Part shown: positions 30,996-42,281 of the stretch, in pieces
Layout: each line of letters starts with the position of its first letter
Numbering within the stretch: position 1 is the first letter of the stretch
Assembly (NCBI RefSeq): GCF_003063265.1
Contig: NZ_NERU01000011.1
Coordinates: 78,170-142,169, forward strand
Origin: Limnohabitans sp. WS1
GTDB lineage: Bacteria; Pseudomonadota; Gammaproteobacteria; Burkholderiales; Burkholderiaceae_C
Direction of reading: 5' to 3'
Length of the DNA: 64,000 bases
Translations under genes and position numbers: made by a program
Notes under the pieces: generated by a model
Seen by the model: only the letters and a program-made list of their open reading frames with translations
Told to the model about the DNA's origin: nothing
The model's database searches: none

Positions 30996-32126
30996 TCAGG
31001 CTTCCAACAGAATGCGCAGCATGCGGCGCAGCGGTTCCGCTGCACCCCAAAGAAGTTGATCCCCGATGGTAAATGCTCCTACATATTCTGGACCCATTGC
31101 CAACTTTCGTACTCTTCCCACCGGGATTGCCATGGTGCCGGTGACGGCCACTGGTGTCAAGCCCTGGATGGTGGCTTCCCGAGTGTTAGGAATCACTTTG
31201 ACCCACTCGTTGTCGGCAGCGATCATGGCTTCGAGGTCGGCCACGGGCACATCTTTTTTGAGTTTGAAGGTCAAGGCCTGGCTGTGGCAGCGCATGGCAC
31301 CCACGCGCACGCAAAAACCGTCGACCGGGATGGCGGCAGAGTCAAAACCCTCGCCCATGCCCAAAATCTTGTTGGTTTCGGCCATGCCTTTCCACTCTTC
31401 TTTGGACATGCCGTTGCCCAGGTCCTTGTCGATCCAGGGAATCAAAGAGCCACCCAGTGGCACGCCAAAATTGGCGGTCTCAGAGGCGGTCAGGGCGCGT
31501 TGTTTGGCTACAACCATCCGATCGATTTCGAGGATGGCGCTCTTGGGATCGTCCAGCAAGGATTTGACTTCGGCGTTCAGGGTGCCGTATTGGGTCAGCA
31601 ATTCGCGCATGTGCTGCGCACCACCGCCTGAAGCCGCTTGGTAAGTCTGGGTGCTCATCCATTCCACCAAACCCGCTTTGTACAAAGCACCTACGCCCAT
31701 CAACATGCACGACACAGTGCAGTTGCCGCCCACCCAGTTCTTGCCACCGTGCGCCAAGGCGTTCTTGATCACGGGCATGTTGACCGGGTCCAGAATGATG
31801 ACCGCGTCTTTTTCCATGCGCAGGGTCGAAGCCGCGTCGATCCAGTGCCCGTTCCAGCCTGCTGCACGCAGTTTGGGGAAGACTTCAGAGGTGTAGTCGC
31901 CGCCTTGGGCCGTGATGATGATCTCGCAGCGCTTGAGCTGCTCGATGTTGAAGGCGTCTTGGAGTGTGGTTTCGTTCTTGGCCATCGAAGGGGCTTTGCC
32001 ACCCGCGTTCGATGTGGAGAAGAACAATGGCTCGATCAGGTCAAAGTCTTTTTCCTGAATCATGCGGTCCATCAGAACCGAGCCGACCATGCCGCGCCAG
32101 CCGACCAAACCTACTAACTTGCTCAT
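30996..32126 (-). CDS. asd: Aspartate-semialdehyde dehydrogenase
   Basis: Reduces aspartyl phosphate on the way to lysine, threonine, methionine and diaminopimelate. NADP-binding [15 protein letters not shown] at the N-terminus, nucleophile C136 in GGNCTVSCM, and [10 protein letters not shown] with the catalytic histidine. 376 residues, of the gammaproteobacterial type. Between leuB and fimV as in relatives. Confidence 0.97.
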   Translation of the reverse strand: MSKLVGLVGWRGMVGSVLMDRMIQEKDFDLIEPLFFSTSNAGGKAPSMAKNETTLQDAFNIEQLKRCEIIITAQGGDYTSEVFPKLRAAGWNGHWIDAASTLRMEKDAVIILDPVNMPVIKNALAHGGKNWVGGNCTVSCMLMGVGALYKAGLVEWMSTQTYQAASGGGAQHMRELLTQYGTLNAEVKSLLDDPKSAILEIDRMVVAKQRALTASETANFGVPLGGSLIPWIDKDLGNGMSKEEWKGMAETNKILGMGEGFDSAAIPVDGFCVRVGAMRCHSQALTFKLKKDVPVADLEAMIAADNEWVKVIPNTREATIQGLTPVAVTGTMAIPVGRVRKLAMGPEYVGAFTIGDQLLWGAAEPLRRMLRILLEA

Positions 32127-32375
32127 TTCAACGCCCTTTCAGTTTTTAAAACAGTGTTTGACCAGACTGTTTGCCCGGCTCGTCTGGCCGGGAGGGCGCA
32201 CGACGAACCAGGCCGGATCAGCCCTTAATGGTCGTGGTTTTTGTGGAAGTTGCACGCGCACCAGCAGCCACTGCAGCGGCAGTGATCAGGTTCAGGGAGA
32301 ACAGGTGGGCGTGGAACATGGCCGAAATTGTAATGGATGCTGCCTGAGTGCTTCCTGACAGCATCCTTTGGGTGC

Positions 32376-33461
32376 TCAACCCAGCGCTTTGACCACCGCA
32401 TCACCCATTTGCGCGGTGCCCACCTTGGTGGTACCTTCACTCCAGATGTCACCCGTGCGCAGACCTTGGGCCAGGACGTTTTGCACGGCCGCTTCGATGC
32501 GTTGGGCGGCTTCGGGCTGGTTCAGGCTGAAGCGCAGCATCATGGCGGCGGACAAGATGGTGGCCAGCGGGTTGGCCACGCCTTTGCCCGCGATGTCGGG
32601 GGCGCTGCCGTGGCTGGGCTCGTACAGGCCTTGGTTCTTGGTGTTCAGGCTGGCCGAGGGCAGCATGCCAATCGAGCCCGTCAGCATCGAGGCTTCGTCG
32701 CTCAGGATGTCGCCAAACATGTTGCCTGTGACGACCACGTCAAAACGCTTGGGTTCCTTGACCAACTGCATCGCTGCGTTGTCCACATACATGTGGTCCA
32801 GCGCGATGTCGGGGTACTCTTTGCCCACTTCGGTGACCACGTCTTTCCAGAACTGGAAAGTCTCAAGCACGTTGGCTTTGTCCACGCTGGTCACGCGGCC
32901 CTCGGTGCCCGCAGCTTTGCGCTTGCGGGCGGCCTGGAAGGCGACGTGCGCGATGCGCTCGATCTCGGGCTTGGAGTAGCGCATGGTGTCGAAGGCTTCT
33001 TCGGCGCCGGGGAAGTGCCCATCGGTCGCGATGCGGCGCCCGCGTGGTTGGCCAAAGTAGATGTCGCCCGTCAGCTCACGGATGATGAGGATGTCCAGAC
33101 CCGAAATCAGCTCAGGCTTGAGGCTGGAAGCGCCCACCAGTTGCTCGTAGCAAATGGCGGGTCGGAAGTTGGCGAACAGGCCCATGTTTTTGCGCAGGCC
33201 CAAAATGGCTTGCTCGGGGCGCAGGGGGCGGTCGAGCTTGTCGTATTTCCAGTCGCCGACCGCGCCAAACAGCACGGCATCACTGTCCATGGCCAGCTTG
33301 AGTGTGGCTTCGGGCAGGGGGTGGCCATAGGCGTCGTAAGCGGCACCACCGACCAAGGCGGTTTCCATCTCGAACTTCAAGTCGAGCGTTTTCAGGACTT
33401 TGACGGCTTCAGCGACGATTTCGGTGCCGATGCCATCACCGGGGAGGACTGCGATTTTCAT
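32376..33461 (-). CDS. leuB: 3-isopropylmalate dehydrogenase
   Basis: Oxidative decarboxylation in leucine synthesis. [39 protein letters not shown] and [15 protein letters not shown] are the family motifs. 361 residues. leuD lies upstream after about 107 bases that contain a REP-like element; asd lies about 250 bases downstream. Confidence 0.97.
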   Translation of the reverse strand: MKIAVLPGDGIGTEIVAEAVKVLKTLDLKFEMETALVGGAAYDAYGHPLPEATLKLAMDSDAVLFGAVGDWKYDKLDRPLRPEQAILGLRKNMGLFANFRPAICYEQLVGASSLKPELISGLDILIIRELTGDIYFGQPRGRRIATDGHFPGAEEAFDTMRYSKPEIERIAHVAFQAARKRKAAGTEGRVTSVDKANVLETFQFWKDVVTEVGKEYPDIALDHMYVDNAAMQLVKEPKRFDVVVTGNMFGDILSDEASMLTGSIGMLPSASLNTKNQGLYEPSHGSAPDIAGKGVANPLATILSAAMMLRFSLNQPEAAQRIEAAVQNVLAQGLRTGDIWSEGTTKVGTAQMGDAVVKALG

Positions 33462-33537
33462 GGGGGTTCCTAGGGGGGTGTCTGGGCAGATGGCGCGGCC
33501 TTTGGCAATGGCGCGTGCACCGGTGGGCGTGCGCTCA

Positions 33538-33562
33538 TCGCGGCGGGGGCGCCGCTCCTACA
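33538..33562 (-). repeat. REP-like element, family A (partial)
   Basis: On the minus strand this reads GTAGGAGCGGCGCCCCCGCC then GCGA, the same plan as the elements at 18408 and 47826. It lies between leuD and leuB. Confidence 0.55.
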
Positions 33563-33567
33563 AGGGG

Positions 33568-34215
33568 TCAATGGGCGGTGTGTGCGAGCCAGGGCTTGGT
33601 GGCCAGACGCTCGGCTTCATAGGCCTTGATCTTGTCGGCGTGGCGCAGGGTCAGGCCAATGTCGTCCAAGCCGTTGAGCAGGCAGTACTTGCGGAAGGCT
33701 TGCACTTCAAATGGGATTTCCTGGCCTTGGGGGCGCACCACCACTTGGCGTTCCAGGTCCACTGTCAGTTCGTAGCCGGGGAAGGCGGCCACTTCGTCGA
33801 ACAGTTGGGCCACCACCGCTTCGGGCAGCACGATGGGCAGCAGGCCGTTTTTGAAGCAGTTGTTGAAAAATATGTCGGCAAAGCTGGGTGCGATCACGCA
33901 GCGAAAGCCGTATTGGTCGATGGCCCAAGGCGCGTGCTCACGCGATGACCCGCAGCCAAAGTTTTTACGGGCCAGCAAGATGCTGGCACCTTGGTAGCGA
34001 GGCTGGTTCAGCACGAAGTCCGGGTTGGGCTTGCGGCTGGCCGGGTCTTGGCCGGGGTAGCCCACATCGAGGTAGCGCCATTCGTCGAACAGGTTGGGGC
34101 CAAAGCCCGTCTTGCGGATCGACTTGAGGAATTGCTTGGGGATGATGGCGTCGGTGTCCACGTTGGCGCGGTCCATCGGGGCCACCAGGCCTTTGAGTAA
34201 AGTAAATTTTTGCAT
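33568..34215 (-). CDS. leuD: 3-isopropylmalate dehydratase small subunit
   Basis: Swivelling domain of isopropylmalate isomerase, partner of Leu[14 protein letters not shown] and [12 protein letters not shown] are characteristic. 215 residues from ATG 34215; the longer open frame runs into the entericidin gene. It is split from leuC only by the small lipoprotein gene. Confidence 0.96.
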   Translation of the reverse strand: MQKFTLLKGLVAPMDRANVDTDAIIPKQFLKSIRKTGFGPNLFDEWRYLDVGYPGQDPASRKPNPDFVLNQPRYQGASILLARKNFGCGSSREHAPWAIDQYGFRCVIAPSFADIFFNNCFKNGLLPIVLPEAVVAQLFDEVAAFPGYELTVDLERQVVVRPQGQEIPFEVQAFRKYCLLNGLDDIGLTLRHADKIKAYEAERLATKPWLAHTAH

Positions 34216-34219
34216 GGCT

Positions 34220-34348
34220 TTATTTCTTGGCAGCGCCTTCAATGGTGGAACCCAGTTTTTCAATGTCCTGACCGATGCCGCGCACGGTGTTGCACGCGGT
34301 CAAACTCAGCACACTGGCGATCAGCATCATGCGAATCAGGGTGTTCAT
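34220..34348 (-). CDS. Entericidin-like small lipoprotein
   Basis: A 42-residue lipoprotein. Signal [16 protein letters not shown], lipobox LTAC with C19, then [20 protein letters not shown], the conserved entericidin EcnA/EcnB pattern. Entericidins are small outer-envelope lipoproteins with proposed toxin/antidote roles in E. coli; here there is a single gene. It lies 17 bases after leuC and 4 bases before leuD, so it is co-transcribed with leucine synthesis genes. Confidence 0.85.
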   Translation of the reverse strand: MNTLIRMMLIASVLSLTACNTVRGIGQDIEKLGSTIEGAAKK

Positions 34349-34365
34349 GTCCAGGCTCCTTGGGT

Positions 34366-35787
34366 TCAGGCGAATTTGCGGATGTCAACAAAGTGGCCGT
34401 GCACGGCCGCAGCAGCGGCCATGGCGGGGCTGACCAGGTGGGTGCGGCCACCCGCGCCCTGACGGCCTTCGAAGTTGCGGTTGCTGGTCGATGCGCAGCG
34501 CTCGCCGGGCTCCAGGCGGTCGGCGTTCATGGCCAAGCACATGGAGCAACCGGGTTCACGCCATTCAAAGCCGGCGGCCTTGAAGATTTCGTGCAAGCCT
34601 TCGGCTTCTGCTTGTGCTTTGACCAAACCGGAGCCAGGCACGACCATGGCCAATTTGACGTTCTTTGCAACTTTTTGGCCAAGCTTTTTGACGACGGCAG
34701 CGGCTTCGCGCATGTCTTCAATGCGGCTGTTGGTGCACGAGCCGATAAATACCTTGTCGATGGTGATGTCGGCCAGCGCTTTGCCGGGCTGCAAGCCCAT
34801 GTAAGTCAGTGCACGCTCAATGGCATCGCGCTTGACGTCGTCTTTTTCTTTGTCGGGGTCGGGCGTGTGGCCGTCGATGCCCAGTACCATTTCGGGCGAG
34901 GTGCCCCAGGTGACTTGCGGCACGATGGCGCTGGCGTCCAGCTCGACCACGGCGTCAAAGTGCGCGCCGGGGTCAGACTGCAAGGTCTTCCAGTAGGCCA
35001 CGGCGTGGTCCCACTCCACACCCGTGGGCGAGAGCAAACGGCCTTTGACGTACTCGATGGTTTTTTCGTCCACCGCCACCAAGCCCGCGCGTGCGCCGCC
35101 TTCGATGGCCATGTTGCAGACCGTCATGCGGCCTTCCATGCTGAGTGCCCGGATGGCCGAGCCTGCAAATTCGATGGTGTAGCCGGTGCCGCCTGCGGTA
35201 CCGATCTTGCCGATGATGGCCAGCACGATGTCTTTGCCCGTGAGGCCTTTGGCCAGCGTGCCTTCGACTTTAATCAGCATGTTTTTGGCTTTTTTGGCCA
35301 AGAGCGTTTGCGTGGCCATGACGTGTTCGACTTCGGAGGTGCCGATGCCGTGGGCCAGAGCGCCAAATGCGCCGTGGGTGGAGGTGTGCGAGTCGCCGCA
35401 GACCACGGTCATGCCGGGCAGGGTGGCGCCGTTTTCAGGGCCGATGACGTGCACGATGCCCTGGCGCTTGGACAGGAAGGGGAAGAAAGCGGCAGAGCCA
35501 TATTCGGCCATGTTCGCGTCAAGCGTGGTGATTTGTTCTTTACTGATCGGGTCGGTGATGCCGTCATAGCCCAACTCCCAGCCGGTGGTGGGTGTGTTGT
35601 GGTCGGCGGTGGCCACGATGGAGCTGACACGCCAGACCTTGCGGCCGGCTTGACGCAGGCCTTCAAAGGCTTGGGGGCTGGTGACTTCGTGCACCAGATG
35701 GCGGTCAATGTAGAGGACGGAGGTGCCGTCTTCTTCGGTGTGGACGACGTGTTCGTCCCAGATCTTGTCGTAGAGCGTGCGTGCCAT
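34366..35787 (-). CDS. leuC: 3-isopropylmalate dehydratase large subunit
   Basis: Iron-sulfur isomerase of leucine synthesis. The [4Fe-4S] ligands C351 (GSCTNSR), C414 and C417 (CSMC) are present, with [13 protein letters not shown] near residue 130. 473 residues. First gene of the leuC-ecn-leuD-leuB run. Confidence 0.97.
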   Translation of the reverse strand: MARTLYDKIWDEHVVHTEEDGTSVLYIDRHLVHEVTSPQAFEGLRQAGRKVWRVSSIVATADHNTPTTGWELGYDGITDPISKEQITTLDANMAEYGSAAFFPFLSKRQGIVHVIGPENGATLPGMTVVCGDSHTSTHGAFGALAHGIGTSEVEHVMATQTLLAKKAKNMLIKVEGTLAKGLTGKDIVLAIIGKIGTAGGTGYTIEFAGSAIRALSMEGRMTVCNMAIEGGARAGLVAVDEKTIEYVKGRLLSPTGVEWDHAVAYWKTLQSDPGAHFDAVVELDASAIVPQVTWGTSPEMVLGIDGHTPDPDKEKDDVKRDAIERALTYMGLQPGKALADITIDKVFIGSCTNSRIEDMREAAAVVKKLGQKVAKNVKLAMVVPGSGLVKAQAEAEGLHEIFKAAGFEWREPGCSMCLAMNADRLEPGERCASTSNRNFEGRQGAGGRTHLVSPAMAAAAAVHGHFVDIRKFA

Positions 35788-35910
35788 GGAGCTTCCTTGC
35801 TGTGCAACCTGCCATTTTATGCGGTTCGCATGCTGTGTCAGTCGCGTTGGCTAATGCCTAGCCAAGGCTTGTGTCAATGGACAGATGAAGTGCCCCCCTC
35901 GCGTGGGCTC

Positions 35911-35995
35911 GAGGGGACGAATCCGGGGCCTGCCAGGCCTCATCAGTCGCTTCGCGCCAGCAAATCGGCCAGCCAGGCCCCGGACCCGTCCCCTC
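35911..35995. repeat. Long REP-like hairpin between leuC and gltA
   Basis: Arms GAGGGGACG..TCCGGGGCCTG (35911-35932) and CAGGCCCCGGA..CGTCCCCTC (35974-35995) pair over 20 positions with one 2-base mismatch and a 41-base loop. The rest of the interval 35788-36157 holds only this, the hairpin at 36012 and the gltA terminator. Confidence 0.7.
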
Positions 35996-36011
35996 AAGTG
36001 GTTGTGATTTT

Positions 36012-36093
36012 GTAGGTCGGCGGCTTCAGCCCCGACATGTGGCTCGCAGATTTGTATGGGACAAGATTGTCGGGGCTGAAGCCGCCGACCTAC
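36012..36093. repeat. REP-like hairpin, family B
   Basis: Perfect 26-bp arms: GTAGGTCGGCGGCTTCAGCC continuing CCGACA (36012-36037) and its complement (36068-36093), with a 30-base loop. A relative with compensatory changes lies at 61183. Confidence 0.8.
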
Positions 36094-36111
36094 GGGGTTG
36101 CACCAGGCATG

Positions 36112-36136
36112 AAAAAAGCCCGCACAAGGCGGGCTT
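36112..36136 (-). terminator. gltA terminator
   Basis: Stem AAGCCCGC / GCGGGCTT with a 5-base loop followed by a T-tract on the minus strand, about 20 bases after the gltA stop. Confidence 0.85.
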
Positions 36137-36157
36137 TCGGGTTCGGTTGAAAACCGA

Positions 36158-37456
<1,299 letters not shown>

Positions 37457-37498
37457 GGTGGGTTTCCTCAAAAATTCAGGGGGGTGAACCTGTTGGGT

Positions 37499-37807
37499 TC
37501 ACGCTCTCAACATGTCCAGGACTTCGCGCACCTCTTCGGTGCTGATCTCGGTCTGCAGCTCCGTGCGGCGCAGCAGCAAGTCCATGAGATCGTTGTCTGA
37601 CAGGTCCATCAGCACGTACATGCCCCGGGCCTGGCCAACCGTCAGCGCAGCAGCGTGCCGGTTGAAAAAGCGCTCGATGAACAAATCGTTTTCAAGCAGG
37701 CCGCGTCGGCTGCGCCAGCGCAGCTTGCTCAGCGACCGCTCGCTCAAAAGAGCGAGGCGGTCTGCGCCAACCAGAGACGCGTCTTCCAGGATGGGGGTGA
37801 CGGTCAT
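37499..37807 (-). CDS. sdhE: Succinate dehydrogenase assembly factor SdhE
   Basis: Small helical protein promoting FAD attachment to SdhA. The RGLLENDLFIERF segment is the family RGxxExD motif. 102 residues. Its ATG overlaps the sdhB stop by one base, which fits coupled synthesis with the complex it matures. Confidence 0.93.
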   Translation of the reverse strand: MTVTPILEDASLVGADRLALLSERSLSKLRWRSRRGLLENDLFIERFFNRHAAALTVGQARGMYVLMDLSDNDLMDLLLRRTELQTEISTEEVREVLDMLRA

Positions 37808-38511
37808 CAGACAGCGCGGCGAACCATCATCTCTTTGATCTTGCCAATCGCCTTGGTGGGGTTCAGACCCTTGGGGCAGACATCGACGCAGTTCATGATG
37901 GTGTGGCAGCGGAACAGACGGTAAGGGTCTTCCAAGTTGTCCAGGCGCTCGGCGGTGGCTTCGTCACGACTGTCGGCGATGAAGCGGTAGGCCTGCAGCA
38001 AACCGGCGGGGCCCACGAACTTGTCGGGGTTCCACCAGAAGCTGGGGCAGCTGGTAGAGCAGCTGGCGCACAAGATGCACTCGTACAAGCCGTTCAGCTC
38101 GTCACGCTCTTCCGGGCTTTGCAGACGCTCGGTCTCGGGCGGGATGGTGCTGTTGATCAGGTAGGGCTTGATCGAGTGGTATTGCTTGAAGAACTGGGTC
38201 ATGTCCACGATCACGTCGCGGATCACGGGCAGGCCTGGCAGGGGTTTCAACACGATGGTGCCGGGCAAAGTGTTCATGTTGGTCAGGCAAGCCAGACCGT
38301 TTTTGCCGTTGATGTTCATCGCGTCCGAGCCGCACACGCCTTCGCGGCACGAGCGGCGGAAAGAGATCGTGGGGTCCACGGCCTTGAGCTTCATCAGGGC
38401 GTCGAGCAACATGCGCTCGTTGCCGTCCAGTTCGACCTGGATGGTTTGCATGTAGGGCTTGGCGTCCTTGTCGGGGTCGTAGCGGTAGATCTGAAAAGTG
38501 CGTAGGGTCAT
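37807..38511 (-). CDS. sdhB: Succinate dehydrogenase iron-sulfur subunit
   Basis: Carries three clusters: [2Fe-2S] ligands C55, C60, C75 (with D63 in place of the third Cys, as in E. coli), [4Fe-4S] C145, C148, C151, C212, and [3Fe-4S] C155, C202, C208. 234 residues. ATG 38511 is chosen because AGGAG lies seven bases before it. Confidence 0.97.
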   Translation of the reverse strand: MTLRTFQIYRYDPDKDAKPYMQTIQVELDGNERMLLDALMKLKAVDPTISFRRSCREGVCGSDAMNINGKNGLACLTNMNTLPGTIVLKPLPGLPVIRDVIVDMTQFFKQYHSIKPYLINSTIPPETERLQSPEERDELNGLYECILCASCSTSCPSFWWNPDKFVGPAGLLQAYRFIADSRDEATAERLDNLEDPYRLFRCHTIMNCVDVCPKGLNPTKAIGKIKEMMVRRAV

Positions 38512-38574
38512 GAAAGAACTCCTGGTGTATTCGGGTGGTGGACCGCCAATGAGGGTGAGCGGTCCAGACAATCT

Positions 38575-40380
38575 TTAGAAAGTACGAACCTTGGGTGGCA
38601 CGGAGTCCACAGTCAAAGGCTTGAGCTTGACCGGCTTGTAGGTCAGGCTGTTGTCGGCGCTGTGCCACAAGGTGTGCTTCATCCAGTTGGCGTCGTCGCG
38701 ACCCAATGGGGCCACGGCGTCATCGGCTGGGCGCTCGTAGTCGCTCACGGTGTGGGCACCCCGGCACTCGCGGCGGGCAGCGGCCGAAACCATGGTCGCT
38801 TGGGCAGCTTCGATCAGGTTGTCCACTTCTAGGGCTTCGATGCGGGCGGTGTTGAACACTTTGGAGGTGTCCTTCAGGCCAATGGCATTGACGCGCTCGC
38901 GGATGGCCGCGATCTTTTGCACGCCTTCGTCCATGGAGGCCTGGGTGCGGAACACGCCAGCGTGTTGCTGCATGGCGGCACGCATGTCGTTGGCCACGTC
39001 TTGGGCGTATTCACCGCCACGGCCTTCTAGCTTGTTCAAGCGGCTCAGGGTGAAGTCTGCAGCGTCGGCAGGCAAAGGCTTGTGCGACTTGGTTTTGGAA
39101 GCGAAGTCCACGATGTGGTTGCCCGCTGCGCGGCCGAACACCAGCAAGTCGAGCAAGGAGTTGGTGCCCAGGCGGTTGGCACCGTGCACCGACACGCAAG
39201 AGCATTCGCCCACCGCGTACAGTCCGTTGACCACGGCGTTGTGGTCGGTGGGGTTCTGGATGACGACTTGGCCGTTGATGTTGGTCGGGATACCGCCCAT
39301 CTGGTAATGGATGGTGGGCACAACAGGAATCGGCTCTTTGGTGATGTCAACGTTGGCGAAGTTGACACCAATTTCGTACACCGAGGGCAGACGTTTGTGG
39401 ATGGTCTCAGCACCGAGGTGGTCGAGCTTGAGCAGCACATAGTCCTTATTCGGACCGCAGCCACGGCCTTCCTTGATTTCCTGGTCCATGGAACGGGACA
39501 CGAAGTCACGCGGGGCCAAGTCTTTCAGGGTGGGGGCGTAGCGTTCCATGAAGCGTTCGCCATTGCTGTTGAGCAAGATCGCGCCTTCGCCACGGCAGCC
39601 TTCGGTCAACAACACGCCAGCACCAGCCACGCCGGTGGGGTGGAATTGCCAGAACTCCATGTCTTCGAGCGGGATGCCTGAACGGGCAGCCATACCCAAG
39701 CCGTCACCGGTGTTGATGAAGGCATTGGTGGAGGCGGCATAAATGCGGCCAGCACCACCGGTGGCCATCAGCACGGTTTTGGCGTGCAGGATGTGCAAGT
39801 CGCCCGTTTCCATCTCCAGTGCGGTCACGCCGACCACATCGCCTTCGGCGTCCCGGATCAAGTCCAAAGCCATCCATTCGACAAAGAAGCTGGTTTTGGC
39901 AGCGACGTTTTGTTGGTACAGGGTGTGCAGCATGGCGTGACCGGTACGGTCAGCGGCAGCGCAAGCGCGCTGCACGGGCTTTTCACCGTAGTTGGCGGTG
40001 TGGCCGCCAAACGGACGCTGGTAAATGGTGCCATCGGGGTTGCGGTCAAAAGGCATGCCCATGTGTTCCAGGTCGTACACGACTTTGGGGGCTTCACGGC
40101 ACATGAATTCGATCGCATCCTGGTCGCCGAGCCAGTCGGAGCCCTTGATGGTGTCGTAGAAGTGGTAATGCCAGTTGTCGTCCGACATGTTGCCCAAGCT
40201 GGCACCGATGCCGCCTTGGGCCGCCACGGTGTGCGAACGGGTGGGGAACACTTTGGACAGCACGGCGACATTGAGGCCAGCACGGGCCAGTTGCAGCGAG
40301 GCACGCATGCCCGAACCACCGGCGCCGACGATCACGACGTCAAACTTGCGGGTGGTGATTTTGTCTTTGGTATAGCTCAT
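38575..40380 (-). CDS. sdhA: Succinate dehydrogenase flavoprotein subunit
   Basis: Oxidises succinate to fumarate. GAGGSGMRASLQLA binds FAD, H50 in RSHTVAAQGGI is the covalent flavin site, and HGANRLGTNSLLD is a conserved core motif. 601 residues. Membrane anchors sdhC and sdhD precede and sdhB follows. Confidence 0.97.
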   Translation of the reverse strand: MSYTKDKITTRKFDVVIVGAGGSGMRASLQLARAGLNVAVLSKVFPTRSHTVAAQGGIGASLGNMSDDNWHYHFYDTIKGSDWLGDQDAIEFMCREAPKVVYDLEHMGMPFDRNPDGTIYQRPFGGHTANYGEKPVQRACAAADRTGHAMLHTLYQQNVAAKTSFFVEWMALDLIRDAEGDVVGVTALEMETGDLHILHAKTVLMATGGAGRIYAASTNAFINTGDGLGMAARSGIPLEDMEFWQFHPTGVAGAGVLLTEGCRGEGAILLNSNGERFMERYAPTLKDLAPRDFVSRSMDQEIKEGRGCGPNKDYVLLKLDHLGAETIHKRLPSVYEIGVNFANVDITKEPIPVVPTIHYQMGGIPTNINGQVVIQNPTDHNAVVNGLYAVGECSCVSVHGANRLGTNSLLDLLVFGRAAGNHIVDFASKTKSHKPLPADAADFTLSRLNKLEGRGGEYAQDVANDMRAAMQQHAGVFRTQASMDEGVQKIAAIRERVNAIGLKDTSKVFNTARIEALEVDNLIEAAQATMVSAAARRECRGAHTVSDYERPADDAVAPLGRDDANWMKHTLWHSADNSLTYKPVKLKPLTVDSVPPKVRTF

Positions 40381-40433
40381 GGTTTATCTTGGTTGGTGTG
40401 GTTTCAGCGCAATGACAGGCGAGGGCTGACGCA

Positions 40434-40799
40434 TCACAGGCGCCACAGGGCCTGAACAGCCCAGCCAGCACAGCCGATCAGCCAGACGAGGGTGAAAACG
40501 TGCAAGGCCAGGCGCACGGCCAAGGGCTTGACATAGTCCATCCAGATGTCACGCATGCCCACCCAGACGTGGTACAGCAGGGAAAGGATCACGCAAAAGG
40601 TCAAGACCTTCATCCACTGGGAAGCAAAAATACCCGCCCATTCTTCATAACCGATGGGACCCGTGGTGAAGATCACCTGGGCCAGCAAAATCACGGTGAA
40701 AAGGGCCATCAAAATGCCGGTCACGCGTTGCGCGAGCCAGTCACGAAAGCCGTAGCCTGCACCGGTCACGATGCGCTTGGAGCCGTAGTTCACGGACAT
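40434..40799 (-). CDS. sdhD: Succinate dehydrogenase membrane anchor subunit
   Basis: 121 residues with three transmembrane helices (about 27-47, 60-81, 95-115). LLYHVWVGMRDIWMDYVKP contains the haem b ligand histidine and the quinone-site aspartate and tyrosine. Between sdhC and sdhA. Confidence 0.94.
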   Translation of the reverse strand: MSVNYGSKRIVTGAGYGFRDWLAQRVTGILMALFTVILLAQVIFTTGPIGYEEWAGIFASQWMKVLTFCVILSLLYHVWVGMRDIWMDYVKPLAVRLALHVFTLVWLIGCAGWAVQALWRL

Positions 40800-40832
40800 A
40801 GTGGAGTTTCCTTTTTGTTGTTAGGGGGCAGA

Positions 40833-41264
40833 TCAGTACAAGCCGAACAGCTTGGCACCCAGCACGGCTGTGAGGCCAATGCTCAAAACCAAGGTGACGA
40901 TGGCCGAAGACTTGCCGAACTCTTTGGTCACGGCGTGGAAGGTGTCCATGTACAGGTGACGCAGACCTGCAATGAAGTGGTGCAGGTATGCCCAGATCAA
41001 TGCCAGGGCGACCAGTTTCATGAACCAGCCCGGTACAAAACCAATACCGATGTTAAAAGCGGCAGAGAACTTGGCAAACGAAATTTCGGACGAGATGGAG
41101 TTGTCAAACATCCAGATGATCAGCGGCATCAGCAAAAACATCAGAAAACCGCTGATGCGATGCAAGATGGACACAATGCCGGCCACTGGAAGGCGGTAGC
41201 TGGGCAAGTCTTTCAGGGCGTTGATGTTGCGGAATTCAGGCCGCTTGCGGGCGAGTTCGGTCAT
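40833..41264 (-). CDS. sdhC: Succinate dehydrogenase cytochrome b556 subunit
   Basis: 143 residues with three transmembrane helices. The PVAGIVSILHRISG motif carries the quinone-site serine and arginine, and HHFIAGLRHLYMD the haem ligand. ATG 41264 gives the family N-terminus RPEFRNINALKDLPSYRLP. First gene of the leftward sdh operon; the GntR gene ends 130 bases upstream. Confidence 0.95.
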   Translation of the reverse strand: MTELARKRPEFRNINALKDLPSYRLPVAGIVSILHRISGFLMFLLMPLIIWMFDNSISSEISFAKFSAAFNIGIGFVPGWFMKLVALALIWAYLHHFIAGLRHLYMDTFHAVTKEFGKSSAIVTLVLSIGLTAVLGAKLFGLY

Positions 41265-41393
41265 GTGGGTACTTTCTGGGTGTAACGCGTTCTTGACATT
41301 TGAGGCTAACGATCGAATTCTATTGCAACGCAGCAAACTGACATGAGCATTTCAGCGACAGTCTCAAAACAGACTTGTAAAGGGTGGTTTTCA

Positions 41394-42179
41394 TCAATTC
41401 AGGGCGTTGTGGTAGTGGTGGGTGTCGGTGCGGTAAAAACCGCGCCGCAGTTCCATGGGGGTGTCGTTGTAGGTGTAGGCCACCCTTTCGACACTCAGCA
41501 AGGGGGTGTTGCTGGCCAATTGCATCAACTCTCGCTGAGACTTGTCCGCCAAGACCGCCCGAATTTTTTCTTCTGCCCGCACCATTCGTACGCCAAATTC
41601 GGTCTCAAACAGCGCATACATGGGGCCGTGATAGGCCGTCAGCCTTTCTGCAGTCAAGCCTTTGAAAGGGACACCCGGCAGCCACAGATCTTCCAAAATG
41701 GTGGGAATGCTCGCAAAAGACAGGACGCGCCGCACTTGCAAGACGGCGTCTCCGGTCCTCAGCGCCAACGCTCTGGCAATGTCGGCCGAGGCGCGTAAAC
41801 GCTTGCAATCGACGATTTGACGCTGGGCAGGGCCTTCGGTGTTCAAGTCACCTTGGTCGGGCACGAGTTTCAAAAAACGGTATTGCACCTGGTGCTCGGC
41901 ATGGGTGGCCACAAAGGTGCCTTTGCCTTGCTTGCGGATCAAAAGGTGGTCACTGGCCAATTCGTCGATGGCCTTGCGCACCGTGCCCTGGCTGACCCGG
42001 TAACGAGCAGCGAGTTCCATTTCGCTCGGGATGGACTCGCCGGGCTTCCACTCGCTGGACTGCAGACTTTGCAAAATCAACCCTTTGATTTGCTGATAAA
42101 GGGGGCTGAATGCCGGAGTCACGGCGGCGGCCTGTACAGCAGGCGAGGCAGCGTCGGTCGGTGTCAAAGGGAGGTTCAT
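41394..42179 (-). CDS. GntR/HutC family transcriptional regulator
   Basis: N-terminal winged helix (PLYQQIKGLILQSLQ to RKQGKGTFV, about residues 27-90) and a C-terminal UTRA ligand-binding domain. Placed between sdh and mdh, it probably senses a TCA-related acid and controls one or both flanking operons. A palindrome TCTTATATAAGA lies about 50 bases upstream, on the mdh side. ATG 42179 preferred; TTG three codons upstream also open. Confidence 0.9.
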   Translation of the reverse strand: MNLPLTPTDAASPAVQAAAVTPAFSPLYQQIKGLILQSLQSSEWKPGESIPSEMELAARYRVSQGTVRKAIDELASDHLLIRKQGKGTFVATHAEHQVQYRFLKLVPDQGDLNTEGPAQRQIVDCKRLRASADIARALALRTGDAVLQVRRVLSFASIPTILEDLWLPGVPFKGLTAERLTAYHGPMYALFETEFGVRMVRAEEKIRAVLADKSQRELMQLASNTPLLSVERVAYTYNDTPMELRRGFYRTDTHHYHNALN

Positions 42180-42228
42180 GGGCGCCAATGCTTCATGCGG
42201 TCAGGTGCATGTCAGATGCCGCATCATA

Positions 42229-42281
42229 TCTTATATAAGACATAAGACAAATTGACGAATCAGGGTTTTCGCGGGTACACT
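42229..42281 (+). promoter_or_regulatory. mdh promoter with adjacent GntR-type operator
   Basis: TCTTATATAAGA (42229-42240) is a perfect palindrome, and the ATAAGAC half is repeated directly after it. TTGACG (42252-42257) and TACACT (42276-42281), 18 bases apart, form a good sigma-70 promoter towards mdh. The operator lies just upstream of the -35. Confidence 0.6.

Noticed and set aside
32218..32319. A 33-codon minus-strand open frame between leuB and asd
   Set aside because: No ribosome-binding site, no recognisable family, and low-complexity A/T residues. Nothing beyond an open frame supports it.
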